Positions 27,601-35,016 of a stretch of 64,000 nt of DNA are shown here, in pieces. Source of the stretch: Maribacter arenosus (lineage in GTDB: Bacteria; Bacteroidota; Bacteroidia; Flavobacteriales; Flavobacteriaceae); assembly GCF_014610845.1 (NCBI RefSeq), contig NZ_JABTCG010000005.1:372001-436000 (forward strand), in the 5' to 3' direction. How positions within the stretch are numbered: the stretch's first letter is position 1; the number at the start of each line of letters is the position of its first letter. The position numbers were made by a program, and so were the translations under genes. The notes under the pieces were generated by a model that saw only the letters and a program-made list of their open reading frames with translations, had not been told where the DNA came from and made no database searches.

Positions 27601-28707
27601 AATGAGAATAATACAAATTTGATTATCAAGGTCAGCGATACTGGAGTGGGAATTTCCGAAGAAGAATTACCATATATATTCAATCGTTTTTATCAAGCCG
27701 ATGCTACAATAACCAGAAGAGGCGAGGGTACGGGTATAGGACTAGCCTTAACCAAAGAATTGGTAAACGTGCTCGGGGGCCAAATTTCAGTGACCAGTAC
27801 ACCTAACGAGGGTAGTGTATTCAAGGTAACGCTACCCATTACCCATAATGCACCATACACAAATTTGGAATCAACGAATCCAAATCCAGAAAACGCGCCG
27901 AATTTAGAGTTCCTAGATGTCCAAAAACGGGAAAATGTAGTTCCTTTCGATAAGCCTGAATTACCATTGGTACTCATAATTGAAGATAATAAGGATGTCG
28001 CCTATTATCTAAATCAATGTTTAATGGGCACCTATAATACAATACATGCCATAAATGGCATTTTAGGTCTCGAAATGGCATTCGAACACATTCCGGATAT
28101 TATTATTTCTGATGTCATGATGCCTGGTAAAGATGGTTATGAGGTTTGTAGCATGCTGAAAAAGGATGAACGTACCGACCATATTCCCATAGTACTCTTA
28201 ACCGCCAAGGCAACTTCCAAGGATCGTGTCTTTGGCCTTACAAAAGGTGCGGATGCTTATTTGGCAAAACCATTCCAAAAAGAGGAATTATTCACACGAT
28301 TGGAACAATTGCTATTCTTGAGGAAAAAATTGATTACTAAATTCCAACAAGGTCAAGTCTCTAAAGTAATTGCAAAGCAACCCATAAATGCGGAAACAAA
28401 ATTTATCACCAAAGTCATTGATCTTATACATGAAGATTTGGATGATTCGAGTTTTGGCAGTTCTGAACTAAGCGCTAAACTTGGGCTAAGTGAATCACAG
28501 GTCTATCGAAAACTAAAAGCAATCACCGGAAAATCCACTGCCGTTTTTATAAGAACTATCCGTTTGGAAGATGCGAAAGAGCAATTACAGACCACCGATA
28601 AAACCGTTTCTGAAATAGCCTATGCAGTAGGGTTTAACGATCCATCCTGGTTTAGCAGGGCTTTTAAGGAAGAATATGGCCACCCTCCCAGTGATAGACA
28701 TAAATAA
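24640..28707 (+). CDS. Hybrid two-component system (propeller sensor, kinase, receiver, AraC HTH)
   Basis: This 1355-residue protein carries a whole signalling path in one chain. After a signal peptide come about fourteen Reg_prop blades (W[IVL]GTxxGLxxxD type), enough for two seven-bladed periplasmic propellers, then a Y_Y_Y domain (about 725-790) and a membrane segment near residue 800. Inside the cell come HisKA with H852 in NITHEFRTPL, HATPase_c (NLLSNAIKF, DTGVGI, GEGTGIGLAL), a receiver with acceptor D1158 in ISDVMMPG, and an AraC-type HTH at about 1255-1355. Bacteroidota HTCS proteins usually sense glycan fragments and switch on adjacent utilisation loci, but here the next genes encode sulfur-type proteins and no SusC/SusD pair is present. 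Confidence 0.95.
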   Translation: MRTVSHLRVPICNFLLLLICYGSIFSQEIDPRIRYYSLEHGLSQVTINDLIQDKSGFIWLGTQDGLNRFDGQKFRHFKYSELDSTSISCNSITKLLADPNGNVWVGTLDDGLNYYDANLDIFHRIKLRAKKNESITGLTIEENGILWVTTRNSGLYSLQPTKTGSFYQENFLNDKALSALTLDSQQNLWIGSLQGAVYKWNLQISKTPPKTPEVRIQGNILAFYKTTNGLLIGTDIGLYIYDLNRKSIMPFNLNENGVSQTRHITEFLDDDGSKVWIGTGSGLYLFDWRSKKVLKKIAYNEDNTLGLSNNTVQSLLRIEANQIFVGTANNLNLLDFKEPYFKNISKNKRGDHLLNDNVVFSILKDENQLWIGTSDGGLNLIQEGKNYYFKEDQNNALSISGNVVREIVKDHKNQRLWLATTRGLSMLDLKSFDPENPKFKVFKHDPNNPETINNDFIKGITLDNGGNVWGATFGHGIFRLTLSGSNDVKVKRFKNERYNPNSLINDFTQCILADADDNIWIGSQGGLTRLSNIAINLDQPVFTNYVEDVNDDTSISANSVYDITIDSNEKMWLATHYGLNLYLGDNKFQSWVNPEQKMNGIIYCIQHDDSDKLWLGTTEGIVKFDPVLDDFRYYGVNDGIQSKEFDIHAKYLDDVGTVYLGGIAGVTYFQPKYLEKIDRPESLYFSQLRVRDEIVKTNNATKPWLTNSIINTGNLQFRHDEFPFYLDFSSIDYRLNKDVSYAYKLLPIDADWNFLKEPEIQFLNLPSGSYTLQVNGFSRGEEWEQTPLQMDLEILPPWWATWWAYLLYAGITIAFADRFYRFQLSKRLAIAESLRLKEVNELKNSLYDNITHEFRTPLTVILGMTDSLESELRTKTNPPIKNSVEMIRRNGRKLLSLVNEMLDLSKLESGHMETNLIQINVVPFIKYLGESFHSFAQEDDIHFTVYSEIDELMMDVDSQKLSTIISNLLSNAIKFTPPLGKIVLHIHNENNTNLIIKVSDTGVGISEEELPYIFNRFYQADATITRRGEGTGIGLALTKELVNVLGGQISVTSTPNEGSVFKVTLPITHNAPYTNLESTNPNPENAPNLEFLDVQKRENVVPFDKPELPLVLIIEDNKDVAYYLNQCLMGTYNTIHAINGILGLEMAFEHIPDIIISDVMMPGKDGYEVCSMLKKDERTDHIPIVLLTAKATSKDRVFGLTKGADAYLAKPFQKEELFTRLEQLLFLRKKLITKFQQGQVSKVIAKQPINAETKFITKVIDLIHEDLDDSSFGSSELSAKLGLSESQVYRKLKAITGKSTAVFIRTIRLEDAKEQLQTTDKTVSEIAYAVGFNDPSWFSRAFKEEYGHPPSDRHK

Positions 28708-28891
28708 CTGATTTTATATATTTTACAATTTTTCATTGCATGGTTTTGCAATAATGACAATAGGTTATTCGAGCTCTTTCACAAATACTCCTAGAGATTG
28801 CATAAATAGTGAAAACCATTCTAGGATAGTATAGCTAAACTTGTAGTACTCCCCCTTAACAATATTTCAAAAACAACTAGTACGATCGGTC

Positions 28892-29929
28892 ATGAAAGAT
28901 GATACCATTTATCTTATCAAAAAATTAAGACTTCAAGTCACAGTATGTTGTAGCTTGATAGTGTTGGTCGGTATAACTACCCTACTGTTTTATTTTGATG
29001 TGTTTGCCAAAGATCCAATACCCTTAGTGGAAATTTCACTGGGCCCGGTAGAATCGAAATACGATGTTTCATTATTGGACGATTCCGCTGAAAATGCAGC
29101 ATTGAAATTTGGACATGAACTTTTTATAAATACACCCAAATACCTTGGTCCGGACAATGGCAACCCAGACATGGTCTATGCCGGCAATAGATTGGCATGT
29201 AACAATTGCCATTTAAAGTCGGGTACCAAGCCCTTTTCGGCTCCCCTCATTGGGATCATAAAAAGATTTCCCCAGTTCAGGGGGAGGGAAAACAAAATAG
29301 GGACCATCGAGGAACGGATCAATGGCTGTATGGAACGCAGTATGAACGGTAGGGTGTTGCCACCCGATGGAAAAGAAATGCAAGCCTTTATCACCTACCT
29401 GAACTGGCTAAGTCGGTTTGCGCCAGAAGGCGGAAAGGTAGCTGGACAAGGGTTCGTTAAAGTTGAAATTCCGAACAGAAAAGTTGATCTTATTCATGGG
29501 CAACAGGTTTTTGAAAAGAACTGCATCGTATGTCACGGCAAAAATGGGCAAGGGGTTAAAACATCGGATAGTTTCACCTATCAATACCCACCCCTTTGGG
29601 GTACCGATTCCTATAATAATGGGGCAGGAATGACCCGTGTAATCACAGCGGCCCAGTTCATTAAGGCCAATATGCCTTTTGGAACCACTTATGATGCCCC
29701 CGTACTTTCAGATGAAGAAGCATATGATGTGGCCGGCTATATCAACCAGCAACAACGACCGGAGAAACCGAACCGGGAAGCGGATTTTCCGGATCTGACC
29801 AAAAAACCAGTATCCACCCCTTATGGGCCCTATGCCGATACCTTCCCTATTGAGCAACACCGTATTGGTCCTTTTCAACCTATTATGGATTTTTATAAAA
29901 GCGAGTACAATATTGTTAAGTCTAAGTAG
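28892..29929 (+). CDS. TsdA-like dihaem c-type cytochrome (putative thiosulfate dehydrogenase)
   Basis: A 345-residue membrane-anchored periplasmic protein (hydrophobic segment about residues 14-38). Haem site 1 is C103-N-N-C106-H107 and haem site 2 is C211-I-V-C214-H215. Between them RINGCMERSMNG places C146 39 residues after H107; TsdA and SoxA proteins have a Cys axial ligand to the catalytic haem in this setting. KANMPFG near 258-264 offers a Lys or Met ligand for haem 2. TsdA interconverts thiosulfate and tetrathionate (EC 1.8.2.2). Two DsrE-like genes and a TauE-type exporter gene downstream support a sulfur role. It could instead be a non-enzymatic electron carrier. Confidence 0.75.
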   Translation: MKDDTIYLIKKLRLQVTVCCSLIVLVGITTLLFYFDVFAKDPIPLVEISLGPVESKYDVSLLDDSAENAALKFGHELFINTPKYLGPDNGNPDMVYAGNRLACNNCHLKSGTKPFSAPLIGIIKRFPQFRGRENKIGTIEERINGCMERSMNGRVLPPDGKEMQAFITYLNWLSRFAPEGGKVAGQGFVKVEIPNRKVDLIHGQQVFEKNCIVCHGKNGQGVKTSDSFTYQYPPLWGTDSYNNGAGMTRVITAAQFIKANMPFGTTYDAPVLSDEEAYDVAGYINQQQRPEKPNREADFPDLTKKPVSTPYGPYADTFPIEQHRIGPFQPIMDFYKSEYNIVKSK

Positions 29930-30107
29930 GGCCAAGCGTTAAGAAAATGTCGGGTGGACATTTTTAGCAAAGGAGACAGCCGGGGCGTTGGCCTTATAAA
30001 CAAGAATGTTTAATGGAGAAATCGAAGATATAAATGCCTTTTAAAACAATCATGTAGGATGTGAATAATTACTTCTTGCAGAATATTAATCAAATAAATA
30101 TATACGG

Positions 30108-30782
30108 ATGAAAACAAAGACAAATTCAAGAAGAAGCTTTATGGGTGCCATGATGCTTGGTGCCACGGCAAGTACCCTTTCAGTACTTGGCAATCCGGCC
30201 TTTGCCGGTATGACCGATTTCAGTGAAACGCAAATGAACGAAGCCGATGATTGGTTTAAGCAGATAAAAGGAAAACACCGTATCGTTTATGATGGATCCT
30301 ATCCGCACAAGGGGTTTCCAATAATTTGGAACTGGGCGTTCTATTTATCAAACAATGAAACTGGATCCCCAGACGATGATATTACGGCCATGACCGTTTT
30401 ACGTCATGATGGAATTCCATTTGCTTTTAATTCTTCCCTTTGGAAAAAATATCCCTTGGGAGAGGTTTTCCATGTAAAAAAGGCAGACGGGACCACCTAT
30501 GACCGTAATCCGTATTACGAACCCCAAGAAGGTGATTTTCCACTTCCTGTGATCCAAGGCATAAAGGATATGCAAGCTCGAGGCGCCATGTTCTGTGTCT
30601 GCAATTTGGCCATTTCGGTATACAGTGGTGCCGTGGCCCAGCAAATGGGATTAGACCCAAAGGAAACCTATGAAGAATGGATAGCAGCCGTGATGCCGGG
30701 AATTCAAGTGGTACCCTCAGGGGTTTGGGCACTGGGTAGAGCCCAGGAAAATGGTTGCGGTTACATCTTTGCGGGAGAGTAA
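30108..30782 (+). CDS. Tat-exported DsrE-like protein
   Basis: The 224-residue product starts with a twin-arginine signal (SRRSFMG at 8-14, then an Ala/Gly-rich hydrophobic stretch ending NPAFAG). The mature region has a first half with HRIVYDGSYPHKGFPIIWNW and a C-terminal half with MFCVCNLAISV and IQVVPSGVWALGRAQENGCGYI. The end matches the neighbouring DsrE-family protein (VRAVPDGILEIIQKQGEGWGYI), and C165 of the CVC pair (C163/C165) falls where that protein has its single Cys. DsrE proteins relay persulfide sulfur. A Tat route suggests the protein folds, perhaps with a cofactor, before export. Confidence 0.65.
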   Translation: MKTKTNSRRSFMGAMMLGATASTLSVLGNPAFAGMTDFSETQMNEADDWFKQIKGKHRIVYDGSYPHKGFPIIWNWAFYLSNNETGSPDDDITAMTVLRHDGIPFAFNSSLWKKYPLGEVFHVKKADGTTYDRNPYYEPQEGDFPLPVIQGIKDMQARGAMFCVCNLAISVYSGAVAQQMGLDPKETYEEWIAAVMPGIQVVPSGVWALGRAQENGCGYIFAGE

Positions 30783-30858
30783 GCAGCCCCGAAGTTTCTG
30801 GGGAAGAAGTACTCGGAAATACGTAATTAGTTCGCAGTAATCTTTAAATAAACACATT

Positions 30859-31272
30859 ATGAGAAAAGTTTTGAATATAGTATTGGCATGCCTCTTTACC
30901 ACACTGGCATCTGCCCAAGAAAATCCGGTAAAAATCGTATTCGATGTCACAAGTAGCAATACGGGGGTTCACGAATCCACCATGCGCCATGTAAAAATGA
31001 TGTCGAATGCCTACCCCGATTCAATGTTCGAGGTGGTCATGTATAGCGGAGCCTATGAAATGGTAGTGAAGGACAAGTCCGCTGTATCGGATGAAATGGA
31101 AGCCCTGGCCAAGAACAACAACGTAGATTTTGTGGTTTGCCAGGCATCGTTGAATAGGCATGAAATCGATGTTTCCCAGTTGGTTGCCGGAGTTAGGGCC
31201 GTACCAGACGGTATTCTGGAAATCATTCAAAAACAGGGCGAAGGCTGGGGCTACATTAAGGAAGGACAATAA
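30859..31272 (+). CDS. Sec-exported DsrE family protein
   Basis: A 137-residue protein with a Sec signal peptide (VLACLFTTLASAQ). The mature 118 residues follow the DsrE/DsrF/YchN fold: KIVFDVTSSN, a helix, FEVVMYSGAYEMVVKD, a helix, VDFVVCQASLNRHEID with the single conserved-position Cys (C94), and AVPDGILEIIQKQGEGWGYI. Canonical DsrEFH and TusBCD proteins transfer sulfur in the cytoplasm, so an exported member is unusual in setting although exported DsrE-like proteins are known in Bacteroidota. It is 76 bases after the Tat-exported paralogue and 84 before the exporter gene. Confidence 0.8.
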   Translation: MRKVLNIVLACLFTTLASAQENPVKIVFDVTSSNTGVHESTMRHVKMMSNAYPDSMFEVVMYSGAYEMVVKDKSAVSDEMEALAKNNNVDFVVCQASLNRHEIDVSQLVAGVRAVPDGILEIIQKQGEGWGYIKEGQ

Positions 31273-31356
31273 TAGACCATATTCTTGGAAGTATAGTGTC
31301 CCTTCGCAAATACGCGAAGGATCAAACCAAGGGCACATTCAATTTTAAATACTAAA

Positions 31357-32157
31357 ATGGAAACCATAGAGATTTTTGGTTATTTAGGGGCCTTAATGGT
31401 CGGCCTTGTATTGGGTCTAATGGGTAGTGGGGGTTCATTGATCGCAATCCCCATTTTTACCTACTTATTCCATATCAGTCCTATTACCACAACGGCGTAT
31501 TCGCTTTTCGTCGTGGGTACTTCCTCTACAATTGGGGCCTTTAGAAACTGGGAAAAGGGATTGGTTGATTTTAGGATTGCCATTGTATTTGCCATCCCAG
31601 CTTTTATTGCCGTATATGTAGTGCGGAAATATATACTTCCCATAATTCCAATCGAGATAATCACAATAGAGGATTTTATGGTTACCAAGGATATGGCGAT
31701 TATGGTGTTTTTAGCCCTTACCATGCTATTGTGTTCTCTTTCAATGCTACGGAAAAGGAAAGCGTTAAGTGATCATAGCCAAATTAATCGGTACAATTAT
31801 CCTTTGATACTATTGCAGGGCATTCTAATCGGTTTATTTACCGGTGTTGTTGGGATCGGTGGAGGTTTCTTGATCATTCCCACCTTGGTTTTATTGGTAA
31901 AACTACCCATGAAGAAAGCAGTAGCAACTTCATTGTTTATTATCGCACTAAAATCTTTGATCGGATTTATGGGCGATGTAGGGAATTTGGAGATAAACTG
32001 GGACTTTTTAATAGGGTTTACGGTAGTCTCCACCTTAGGCATTTTCTTGGGCATCTATCTTTCTTCCTTTATTAAGGGGGAAAAGCTTAAAACTTATTTT
32101 GGGTGGTTGTTATTGGTCCTCTCCGTCGGTATTATTTACAAGGAAGTTTTTACCTAA
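31357..32157 (+). CDS. TauE/SafE family sulfite/sulfonate exporter
   Basis: A 266-residue polytopic membrane protein with about eight hydrophobic segments in two homologous halves. The first half opens with GLVLGLMGSGGSLIAIPIF and the second with GLFTGVVGIGGGFLIIPTL, the GxxxGxGGGxxxxP repeats that define TauE/SafE (PF01925). The family exports sulfite, sulfoacetate or related organic anions and includes thiosulfate- and sulfite-linked members. Within this run it would remove sulfite or an oxidised product, or bring in a sulfur anion; direction is inference. Confidence 0.9.
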   Translation: METIEIFGYLGALMVGLVLGLMGSGGSLIAIPIFTYLFHISPITTTAYSLFVVGTSSTIGAFRNWEKGLVDFRIAIVFAIPAFIAVYVVRKYILPIIPIEIITIEDFMVTKDMAIMVFLALTMLLCSLSMLRKRKALSDHSQINRYNYPLILLQGILIGLFTGVVGIGGGFLIIPTLVLLVKLPMKKAVATSLFIIALKSLIGFMGDVGNLEINWDFLIGFTVVSTLGIFLGIYLSSFIKGEKLKTYFGWLLLVLSVGIIYKEVFT

Positions 32158-32242
32158 ATAAAAGATATCGAAAAAAACACTTTTAAAATACAACTTGAAC
32201 AATAATTGAATTTTTATACGAATAACAAATAAGAATAAAAAA

Positions 32243-32545
32243 ATGATTCGACCAGAAGATTTAACCGAAGAACAAAATATGTATGTAATTGAAAGAGCTA
32301 TTCCGGGGGCTGGTGAACTGTCCCAGGAACAGTTAAAAGGTATTTCACAAACCTCATGTGGGGTATTAAATGAAATGGGTCCTGAGATTCAGTGGATACA
32401 TAGCTATGTCACAAGTGATAAGATTTATTGTGTATATCATGCCCCAAATGAAGAAATGGTACGTGAACACGCAAAACAAGGGGGATTTCCAGCAAATTCC
32501 GTAAGCCAAGTGGCTACTATTATTGACCCTTCAACGGCTGAATAA
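32243..32545 (+). CDS. DUF4242 (SCO4226-like) protein
   Basis: A 100-residue cytoplasmic protein with the DUF4242 ferredoxin-like plan: MYVIERAIPGAGELSQEQL, a Cys-containing helix (SQTSCGVLNEMG), IQWIHSYVTSDKIYCVYHAP and EEMVREHAKQGGFPANSV. Relatives include the Streptomyces nickel-binding protein SCO4226; His and Cys residues that could bind metal are present (H49-like, C and the VREHAK His). Function in this operon is unknown. It is 85 bases after the exporter and 73 before the cupin on the same strand. Confidence 0.75.
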   Translation: MIRPEDLTEEQNMYVIERAIPGAGELSQEQLKGISQTSCGVLNEMGPEIQWIHSYVTSDKIYCVYHAPNEEMVREHAKQGGFPANSVSQVATIIDPSTAE

Positions 32546-32618
32546 GCTGTAACCAAAATTTAGGTTTGGTGGTATACCTACCACTGTAATTAATTGTTTA
32601 ACTTAAAAAAATAAAATC

Positions 32619-32996
32619 ATGAAAATCAAAAAAGAAGATCTTCCAATCACAATGCAGGCAGGAAATATGATCATGCGAGCACAAGCAGATTGTGGTGGCA
32701 TAACCCTAGGGTACAATGAACTACCAGCAGGCACCGATTTTACCCCTTTGTTAAAGGGATTGAATCACGACAGTTGCCATTGCCCGCATTGGGGCTACGT
32801 TATAGATGGTAAAATGTTGATCATTTACGATGACGGAAAAGAAGAATTGGTCACTAAAGGTGATGTCTACTATTGGCCCGCAGGCCATACGGGCATTGTC
32901 AAAGAAGATTTGAAACTTCTAGAATTCAGTCCAACAAAGGAGTTGAACGAAGTACTTACCCATGTGGGTAAAAGAATGGCCGAATTAGCAGGTTAA
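32619..32996 (+). CDS. Cupin-fold protein with Cys/His-rich loop
   Basis: The 125-residue protein has a single cupin barrel: LGYNELPAGTDF, the loop NHDSCHCPHWGYVIDGKMLI, EELVTKGDVYYWPAGHTGIV and LKLLEFSP. The usual cupin motif 1 (GxHxH) is replaced by a loop rich in Cys and His (HDSCHCPHWG), and motif 2 has PAGHTG with one His. Thiol-dioxygenase-like or metal-sensing roles can be imagined but are not shown. It is the last gene before the terminator at 33082. Confidence 0.75.
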   Translation: MKIKKEDLPITMQAGNMIMRAQADCGGITLGYNELPAGTDFTPLLKGLNHDSCHCPHWGYVIDGKMLIIYDDGKEELVTKGDVYYWPAGHTGIVKEDLKLLEFSPTKELNEVLTHVGKRMAELAG

Positions 32997-33081
32997 AGAC
33001 TGGAAGTAAACCATTGATGTTCGTTTTATGCGGGAAAAGGGAATAACACCGGGATAAAACAAGAAAGGGTATTTTCAAAAT

Positions 33082-33121
33082 AATCGGTTATAAACCAATT
33101 GATACTATAGCCGATTTTTTT
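33082..33121 (+). terminator. Rho-independent terminator of the sulfur gene run
   Basis: AATCGGTTATA (33082-33092) pairs with TATAGCCGATT (33106-33116) through 11 bases with one G-U, followed by a run of T to 33121. It closes the block that begins with the TsdA-like gene. Confidence 0.8.
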
Positions 33122-33197
33122 ATTCCAATTAGATGTAACTTATAGGCCATTGTCTTTAATTAGCCCTTTGATATAAAAAAATGAAAGAATAGACTAA

Positions 33198-34694
33198 ATG
33201 ACAAACCACAGGGATACACCCATTGAAATTCAAAAAGAGGATTTTAAAAAAATCGGTTATCAATTGATCGATACGATAGCTGATTTCTTTGACACCATTG
33301 ACGATTATCCAGTAACAAAAGGGGAATCTCCTATACAATTACAAAAGATTTTAGGCACTTCATCCTTTCCAGAGCAAGCTACCCCTGCCGAGGAAATCAT
33401 TATAAGAGCTTCCGATCTATTGTTGAATCATTCCTTGTTCAATGGTCACCCCAGATTCATGGGGTATATTACCTCCTCTCCTGCCCCAATTGGTGTTTTG
33501 GCAGATTTAATGGCTGCAGCCATAAACCAGAATGTTGGCGCGCAAGTATTAAGTCCCATGGCTACCGAAATTGAAAAACAGACCGTAAAATGGTTGGCAG
33601 AATTCATCGGGGTTTCCCCCAATTACGGGGGAATATTGGTGAGTGGCGGCAATATGGCCAATTTTACCGCATTTCTGGCCGCAAGAACGGCCAAAGCACC
33701 AATGAATATCAAAGAAGAAGGGCTTGCAGCAAATCAGTCCAAACTGATTGCCTATTGTTCTAAAACTACCCATACATGGGTAGAAAAAGCGGCAATTCTC
33801 TGCGGACATGGCTCCAAACAAACCCGTTGGATACCTACCGATGCGTTCAATAAAATAGATACCGTTATTTTAGAAAAAACCATAAAAGAAGATTTAAAAA
33901 ATGGACACCAACCCTTTATGGTCGTTGGTACGGCTGGCGATGTTAGTACTGGTGTGGTAGATAATCTAAAAGAAATCGCTGCAATCTGCAAAACCTATGA
34001 CCTTTGGTTTCATATCGATGGGGCCTATGGGGTTCCAGCAGCGATAATCCCTGAATTGAAAGCTACATTTGAAGGACTTAAGGATGCCGATTCCATTGCA
34101 CTTGACCCACATAAATGGTTGTACGCCCCTCTTGAAGCGGGCTGTACGCTGGTGAAAAAACCACAACATCTTTTAGATGCCTACAGTTCGCATCCCGAAT
34201 ATTATCATTTCAATAAAACAGAAGATTTAAAAGCACAAAATTATTATGAATACGGCCTTCAAAATTCCCGTGGTTTCAGGGCATTGAAAGTTTGGATGGC
34301 TTTTCAGCAAGTAGGAAGAAAAGGATATGCGAAAATGATTCGTGAAGATATTGAATTATCCGAATTGTTGTTTAAACTGGCCAACAAGCATAATGAATTG
34401 GAAGCGGTATCCCAAAATTTAAGCATTACTACTTTTAGATATGTCCCTACGGATGTTCCCCACGATGATAAAAACAGCATGACCTACCTAAATACATTGA
34501 ATGAAGCATTGCTGCAGGCTTTGGAATTAGGTGGCGAGGTTTTCTTTTCCAATGCTATTGTAAAAGATAGTTATTGTCTCAGAAGTTGCATTGTGAATTT
34601 TAGAACCTCAAAAAAGGATATTGAGGAGATTATAGAAATCGTGGTTCGTGAGGGTCGTATCATGCACAAAAAACTACATACCAATCAATTATGA
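33198..34694 (+). CDS. PLP-dependent group II decarboxylase (aromatic-amino-acid/glutamate type)
   Basis: A 498-residue group II decarboxylase. The substrate-side helix HPRFMGYITSSPAPIG and the cofactor pocket are intact: SGGNMANFTAFLAAR, VGTAGDVSTGVVDNL, WFHIDGAYG (Asp for the pyridine nitrogen) and the Schiff-base Lys K306 in DPHKWLYAPLEAG. The family decarboxylates aromatic L-amino acids, glutamate, diaminobutyrate or cysteine-sulfinate-type substrates. The last is attractive beside the sulfur genes but no residue I can point to proves it. Its TGA overlaps the ATG of the next, broken, gene (ATGA), implying former translational coupling. Confidence 0.9.
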   Translation: MTNHRDTPIEIQKEDFKKIGYQLIDTIADFFDTIDDYPVTKGESPIQLQKILGTSSFPEQATPAEEIIIRASDLLLNHSLFNGHPRFMGYITSSPAPIGVLADLMAAAINQNVGAQVLSPMATEIEKQTVKWLAEFIGVSPNYGGILVSGGNMANFTAFLAARTAKAPMNIKEEGLAANQSKLIAYCSKTTHTWVEKAAILCGHGSKQTRWIPTDAFNKIDTVILEKTIKEDLKNGHQPFMVVGTAGDVSTGVVDNLKEIAAICKTYDLWFHIDGAYGVPAAIIPELKATFEGLKDADSIALDPHKWLYAPLEAGCTLVKKPQHLLDAYSSHPEYYHFNKTEDLKAQNYYEYGLQNSRGFRALKVWMAFQQVGRKGYAKMIREDIELSELLFKLANKHNELEAVSQNLSITTFRYVPTDVPHDDKNSMTYLNTLNEALLQALELGGEVFFSNAIVKDSYCLRSCIVNFRTSKKDIEEIIEIVVREGRIMHKKLHTNQL

Positions 34695-34982
34695 CCAACA
34701 AGACCAAAGAAAGAGTAAAATCGATTGATCCTCTTAGGGGGCTGGTCATGATGAATGGAATATCACTTCCGGTGACAAAAAACACATATACAATTTGGCC
34801 CGTAAAAGCTATTTTGCCGCAGTTGAACAAGGGGATGGCGGGGTTCAGGATTTCATTCATACCCCGAATTTTATTCTGGTCGATACGAAAAAACGAATTC
34901 GGGAGTATATAATGGTACCAACGATAAGGAAATTGAACGTATCACACAGGATATTAACCTGCTTCTACTTGAAAAGGATTAA
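34691..34982 (+). pseudogene. Deletion fusion: start of a DUF1624/HGSNAT-like gene joined to the end of a SCO1/SenC gene
   Basis: From the ATG at 34691 the first 20 codons read KERVKSIDPLRGLVMM, the typical opening of heparan-alpha-glucosaminide N-acetyltransferase-like (DUF1624/DUF5009) membrane proteins. From about 34750 the coding signal jumps to another frame and reads DEWNITSGDKKHIYNLARKS, then DFIHTPNFILVDTKKRIR, the unmistakable C-terminal third of a SCO1/SenC copper chaperone. After RIR a single base is missing (GGG where GGGG would keep frame); in the next frame the tail continues GVYNGTNDKEIERITQDINL and stops at 34980-34982. Everything between the two gene parts is gone. A 73-residue frame from 34691 exists but is a chance reading. 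Confidence 0.75.
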
Positions 34983-35016
34983 TTCCGCTAGTTATAACCT
35001 AACACATCAAAGAAAA

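Noticed and set aside
34691-34912. A 73-codon frame that could be called a small protein
   Set aside because: Only its first 20 codons match a family; the rest is an out-of-frame reading of SCO1/SenC coding sequence. Listed as a pseudogene.
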